Made by a program: the position numbers and the translations under genes
From: Owenia fusiformis
Lineage: Eukaryota; Annelida; Polychaeta; Sabellida; Oweniidae
Direction of reading: 5' to 3'
NCBI GenBank assembly: GCA_903813345.2
Contig: CAIIXF020000009.1
Span: 28,062,740 to 28,122,739, forward strand
Length of the DNA stretch: 60,000 bases
Notes under the pieces: generated by a model
What the model was told of the DNA's origin: nothing
Database searches by the model: none
Seen by the model: the letters and a program-made list of their open reading frames with translations, nothing else
Shown: one piece after another, positions 55,332 through 60,000 of the stretch
Layout of the letters: every line of letters starts with the position of its first letter
How positions within the stretch are numbered: position 1 is the first letter of the stretch

Positions 55332-56637
55332 AAATCAGAAGACTATTTACATGAATATTTAAAGTGGACTATTTAGTGAACATCTAAAGTGGACTATTAA
55401 AATGAACATTATTTTCATGAACATTTAAAGTGGACTATTAAAATGAACATTATTTACATGAACGTTTAAAGGAACATGAAACTTATCATTTATTTAGATT
55501 TTCATCAAAAGTTTTGTTTTAGAATTGATTGAGATTTTATTATGCTGGACTAGTGAAACTGTTACTGAACAGAAGCTTTGAAATGGGAAAAAATTGTCAG
55601 TTTAACAGATAATTATTGATTTATACATTCAACTTCTTGAAAACTTATCTGTCATTTGTTAGTAATGAAGTTAAAACCTTATGTGCATTTACAGATTCAG
55701 TATATGCAATACAGTTATACTGCATTTATATTATTTATTGTATTGTACATACTATGTAGATGAACAAAATAGTATTAAATGTATATTCATTTTATTAATT
55801 GTATAGTAAATACCATGTAAATGAAGAAACAAAATATGCTAAAATATAACATAAATGTAAAATTAAACTGTATAATATTACTGATGTTTTATTTATAAAG
55901 TAGAATCTACAATAGACTACTTTGTCAAAACGTATGGTTCAAATATACAGAGTGTCCCAAACAAGTGAGTACAGCCAAGGACGTCTTTGGTACAGCTTAT
56001 ATTCAAGCTCACTTTTAATACATCCATCTTATTGCTTGATTTTTCGATTGTTAAATAATTCATTTTTCAATAAAGTGATCAGTACATTATGACAAATGTA
56101 TAAATTATGTAGTTTACCATTTATGCCATTTTTGTACTTGTGGGGGAGGGGGGCGACACTCTGTGAAATAAAGTCCAAACTCATTAATCTACAAAGGAAT
56201 ATCACTCCCTATGATCGGACAAATGAATGGAAGTGGGTGGGGGAGTAGCCAGTTTCTGCTAAAATATTCAACAAATCTGGAATATTATTTTTTCCAAGAT
56301 AAATATTGAATTGCTTAATGAATAGGCGCTCGGTATGGTAAAATATGTTTTGAACTGATTCAATATGAGATCTTTTAAAAGGAGCAACGTAACCAACGCG
56401 CAAAAGTCAATGTTTTTGATATGAATCAAGCAACGAACTTGTAATAAATACTTTTAAGTAACGTTATTATTACAAAATGTCATTGATGGATAAAGTCCAG
56501 TAAGATATTTTATCATGTCTTATAGACACATCAACCCCATCCCCTCCGTTCACTCCCCTCCCCTCCGTTCAATTTAATAGTATAAGATTATTTTCGATCA
56601 TTTTTTACATAACGTATGGAAACCTCACTCTACATAC
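55332..56637 (+). other. HSP70 3' region
   Basis: The 3'UTR starts with about three 45-nt tandem copies of a CATGAACATTTAAAGTGGAC-type unit (55345-55475). AATAAA is at about 56070 and again near 56165. A CAGAGTGTCCCAAAC motif at 55949 resembles a transposon end. No further gene was seen. Confidence 0.5.
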
Positions 56638-56699
56638 CTTGCATTGGTGTTCATGAGCAACCAAACCGCACCGAAATATTTGTAGATTTCTTTGAAGAA
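56638..56699 (-). CDS. Tentative upstream exon of the FYVE gene
   Basis: A 62-nt minus-strand interval with acceptor ATTTTTAG and donor AAG/GTATGTA. It is open in phase 0 and leaves phase 2, exactly what the FYVE exon at 52032 needs (AG+G gives Arg before WQEDN). It would encode FFKEIYKYFGAVWLLMNTNA. If right, the HSP70 gene lies inside this 4.6-kb intron on the other strand. Only splice consensus and phase support it. Confidence 0.4.
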
Positions 56700-58519
56700 C
56701 TAAAAATATACATCACATATCGAATTTTTCAAAACAGAAAAAAACATGTATAAATTGTAAGGCCTGTAGGTCAGATTCCCCCTGGTAGCATTAACATTGG
56801 TCTCGTATATGTCAAACAATTAATATTTGAAATGCACTTTATCATCTAAAAGGAATAAGTGAATCCTTTTAGATAAAGTGGAAAACAATATTTCCTATAT
56901 GTTATTTTCCCAGAGGGAAAACTCATGCGATCCATTACTTTCAGCTAAGTTTTGTCACCCATTATTGATATCTTTTAAACCCCCGAAGGAATCACTTATT
57001 CATTTAAAGCGGTTAACTGTGTGTCAAAACACAACATATTTATGCAAAAAAATTAAAAAGCAGGGGTGGAAAGGGTTGAAAATCAGGAAAACATTTCAGA
57101 AAAAAACATGTAGGTGGGTTGTTTGCATCTTCCCTGTCTCAAAGTCGAAATTATTTTATCATCTCTAGGAGTGCTTTTCCTGAAGGTAATGCATTTGTCT
57201 AACATATGCACCTGTTTAAATCCTCAGCAAATAGCCAAAACCCAACATATGACTGTCCGCAATCTGTTGCGATACTTTCCCTCCTCCCGATTATTATTTT
57301 AAATCCCGATTTGCTCCCGCTGTACCTAATACTACCTTATTACAAATATATTTGTCTATTTGCAATCTTAGTTTGATGTTTACGTTACACAGAGTAATTG
57401 TTGGATGATCGAGAAACATTTTTGTTCTTCATTTTATTTTATCTATTGGAACATGGGCAAAACTTGGAGCATGGCTTTCTTAATGTCCTTAATTGGAGTA
57501 TCTTCTTTATTAAAAAGGTTTGGTAATAGAAGAATTTGGATTTGTTGATTAACACTAAGGGAAGATGACTGCCTCACCAAAACGATAGTACAGTTAATGT
57601 TAAATCAGATCGAAACAGTGAAGACATGAAGTTTACATGTAGCTAAGTTTAACGACTGAGCCGATTGCCCCTATCTTTTATATTTATGTCACCACCACAA
57701 GTGATGACATTTTTCTCCAACTTTGTTTTGGTGGTTGGTGTTCGGCGGTTGTTTGGAGATCGGCGTCTCTAACAAATGGCAGAGTGTGACATTCTGCATG
57801 TAAATGCTTTTTTAAATCATTGGGAAACCCATGATTGACAATCTTTGCGCATGCCAGCCAATTTAAGAAAGTTGGTCAGGTGAAGATGGCCAAATTACCT
57901 AGACCAAAGACTCTGCCTAGACAAGGCTCACCTATACAAAGTAAAAAATAAATGTTTTATTCTAATGATGCACAAATAATAGGCCGGGATCATTAAAATA
58001 AATTTATTCGATTTTTGAGCTGAGCTATAAAAATAATGTTAACCTGTATTGATGTTTGTATTCTACAATATCGTACGTATTATTTACATAAACACGAGAA
58101 TCAATATTTTTCACAATAGAAGAATAGATTCGTATCGCGCCTCTTTTCTCAATAGAAACTTGGTCACTGATTTTTGTTGTGTTTGTTACCCATAAGCAAC
58201 TTTAATTATCTACACTTCCATTGGTATCTATTGCTAATCTTAATATGTAATGGAAAGTGCAATAATTAAGCTACACAAAAGTGCAAAAAAGCAAGAAATT
58301 GTTAATTTATCACTGATGGAAATGTGTTTGAAATGTAATAGTTCGTTGCAAAAAAATTATGTTCAACAGAATTACTCAAGCTATCATCTTCAAATTTACA
58401 TTTTTCGTACCAAAACAAACCATTTATCCATGATTTGGTAACTTGTTGACAATTTCAGAGCTTTTGAAGTTGTAAAATATCTTAATTCACAATGAATTAA
58501 CATTCCAAAATAAGGTTAC
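56700..58519. other. Intergenic stretch before histone H1
   Basis: No convincing exon. It contains a TATGTCACC repeat (57688-57815) and several short ORFs without protein features. Upstream exons and the promoter of the minus-strand FYVE gene may be hidden here. Confidence 0.4.
57688..57815 (+). repeat. TATGTCACC dispersed repeat, copy 6
   Basis: TTTATGTCACCACCACAAGT, a GTGATGACATTTTTCTCCAA core, GTTCGGCGG, TCTAACAAATGGCAGAGTGT, CATGTAAATGC. It matches the order of copies 1, 2 and 4. Confidence 0.7.
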
Positions 58520-58611
58520 AAACACAGATTAAAAAATCGGTCACCATTTTTGGATTAACCCCGCTTAAATCGGAACACTGTTCTCTGACGTCCGCGCAAT
58601 GTGAATAAAAG
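58520..58611 (+). promoter_or_regulatory. Histone H1 promoter elements
   Basis: AAACACA at 58520-58526 is the H1 (AC) box of animal H1 promoters. A CRE-like TGACGTCC is at 58587-58594, and AATAAAAG at 58604-58611 may serve as TATA element, 60 nt before the ATG. Confidence 0.5.
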
Positions 58612-58670
58612 CCTAAAGGCGGGTATCTTCGAACATTTCTGATAATCGCTACTCCTAGATCGAGAACACA

Positions 58671-59862
58671 ATGTCTGACGCAGTCAAGCAATCACCAAAG
58701 AAGGTAAAGAGGGCCGCAAAGCCCAAAAAGGCAGCAGTGCACCCAACGTATAACGCTATGATTAAAGCAGCTATCGTTGCACTGAAGGAACGCGGAGGTT
58801 CATCGCGCCAAGCTATTCTTAAATACATAGTTGGGAAATATAACGTCGGTAAGTTAATAATTTTGTGTCAAAGGCAGCCATGACAATACTTTCAAGCTGC
58901 AATTTACATTTGACTGATGTATATTATATTTATTGCCCTTTATATAAAGGGAATACGATGATTTATAATGATTCTAAATAATCCTAGGAACAATTACACT
59001 GTCGATAAATATCTTAGTATTCATTTGATAATTGCAAAACATGAAAAGTGGGTCATTAAAAACAAATAATTATATAGTCTTTACTTTTTACATTGTTTTT
59101 ATCCTTTATTAAACTACTTTCCAATTAGGAAGTTAGAAATCATATTGCATCAAAGACAACGACAATCTCGTGTCTGTATGATCATTGAAGATATCGAACG
59201 AAAATAAGTTAAGCATGTCTTGTGAAATGAGTTCATAGGAAGGGGGATTGGCTCCCAGGGACGCAACTCGATATTTTCCAACAATGAAAATGTCAGAATG
59301 TCGTTATTTTCTGACATTAGAACTGACTATAAATTCATAATTAACAGTCCAAAAATTTGAACTAATATCTCGATCACTTCTTGTGTGTTGTGGAAGTTTT
59401 TATTTACCCTTTTCATTCGTTCGACTTGACTTCGCTTCTAAAAAGAGATCTTCATCTTATAACTAGACTCTGCGCGCAGGGTATTATCTGTTTGGAATCA
59501 AGACCAAAATCACTATTCAAATAAACAAAATGGCGGTTGTTTGAATTCGAATTTTGTAATCACCGCATCTCCATATATGGCAGAATATCGAGTTGGAACC
59601 CTGGGAGCCCTCCATAAGTTCTTAGCACAGTTTTTTTAATTTCCAGTCAAAAAGATCACACGCATCAATTCCCAACTGAAACTTGTAATAAAACGAGGAG
59701 TCAGTGGCAAGAGTTCTGAATAATCGAACTGATTTCTTAAATTTTCAGGCAAAGAGATCACACGGGTCAATGCCCAACTGAAACTTGCGTTAAAACGAGG
59801 AGTCAGCAACAAGAGCCTGAAACAAGCAAAGGGCACAGGAGCTTCCGGCTCATTCAGAATTG
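58671..59862 (+). CDS. Linker histone H1, intron-containing, 3' end outside window
   Basis: Exon 1 (58671-58848) starts MSDAVKQSPKK with a short basic tail, then the winged-helix start HPTYNAMIKAAIVALKERGG and SSRQAILKYIVGKYNV. The GTAAGT donor is in phase 1. Exon 2 (59749-59862) continues KEITRVNAQLKLALKRGVSN with the QAKGTGASGSFRIG end of the GH5 domain and another GTAAGT donor in phase 1. The Lys-rich tail must be on exons beyond 60000. Most animal replication-type H1 genes lack introns, so this is probably a replacement or orphan H1 with polyadenylated mRNA. It binds linker DNA at the nucleosome dyad. Confidence 0.88.
59245..59613. mobile_element. 369-bp MITE in the first H1 intron
   Basis: GGCTCCCAGGG then ACGCAACTCGATATT at left pairs with AATATCGAGTTGGAACC then CTGGGAGCC at right, about 34 nt in all. 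No ORF. The target duplication is unclear. Confidence 0.78.
59647..59727 (+). pseudogene. Broken duplicate of H1 exon 2
   Basis: TTTCCAG at 59646 is followed by a copy of the first 75 nt of exon 2: it encodes KKITRINSQLKLVIKRGVSG then a TAA. The real exon is 28 nt further on. The acceptor is intact; inclusion would truncate H1 inside the winged helix. Confidence 0.82.
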
Positions 59863-60000
59863 GTAAGTTAAAAATTATTCACAATCAAATTGTAAAAATC
59901 ATATCATTCATGAAGGTAATGAACGGCTTGATAAAAGATTTCGTTTCCATTTTTCGATTTTTTTTATCTAATGCCATGGGCTCAAAGAGAGTTATTGTTG

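Noticed and set aside
57600-57680. Possible first exon of the FYVE gene (MSSLFRSDL, minus strand)
   Set aside because: The donor GTGAGG is plausible, but the phase (2) does not match the next candidate exon (0).
58250-58441. 63-codon ORF before histone H1
   Set aside because: Low-complexity AT-rich sequence without conserved features.

Overview
This is AT-rich animal genomic DNA with short exons, canonical GT/AG introns and many inverted-repeat transposons. Introns are short to medium. A SVEP1-like EGF/pentraxin gene, a cytosolic HSP70 with heat-shock elements, a FYVE/armadillo gene, a split linker histone H1 gene, an Ngaro-type tyrosine-recombinase retroelement and GTCC/GTCT-rich dispersed repeats suggest a marine invertebrate. 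A lophotrochozoan (mollusc, brachiopod or annelid) is my best guess, but the species is not determined.

Layout. (1) 265-32517, + strand: 34 exons that I could join in one unbroken reading frame with matching intron phases. They give about 1,919 residues of a type I membrane protein whose 5' end lies outside the window. Domain order: Sushi, unknown module X, 3 GCC2/GCC3 (ephrin-receptor-like) repeats, 14 EGF, pentraxin/LamG-like, HYR, Sushi, second X-like module with a furin-type site, 4 GCC2/GCC3, 1 EGF, transmembrane helix, basic Tyr-rich tail. Its introns carry several DNA transposons, a 1.6-kb foldback element, a 5.7-kb composite element and a minus-strand LicD-family gene that a 1.8-kb repeat has cut in two. 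(2) 32518-39660: intergenic, made largely of MITEs, hairpins and tandem repeats. (3) 39661-52032, - strand (possibly to 56699): FYVE zinc finger plus armadillo repeats, 11 exons with matching phases. One intron holds a complete-looking Ngaro retroelement (43864-48274) with gag-like ORF, RT/RNase H, tyrosine recombinase and split direct repeats A1...B1-A2-B2. (4) 53427-55331, + strand: intronless-CDS HSP70 with a TATA box, two heat-shock elements and a probable 5'UTR intron. It may sit inside the first detected intron of the FYVE gene. (5) 58671 to beyond the window, + strand: linker histone H1 whose winged-helix domain is split by introns.

The most unusual pattern is recurrent local tandem duplication of exon-intron junctions. 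At least seven splice sites, spread over three unrelated genes, have one to nine extra copies of the splice site with flanking exon and/or intron sequence beside the true site. The extreme case is a ten-unit array of a 3' splice site plus the first 39 bases of an exon at 40756-41310. Whether these decoy sites are used is unknown.
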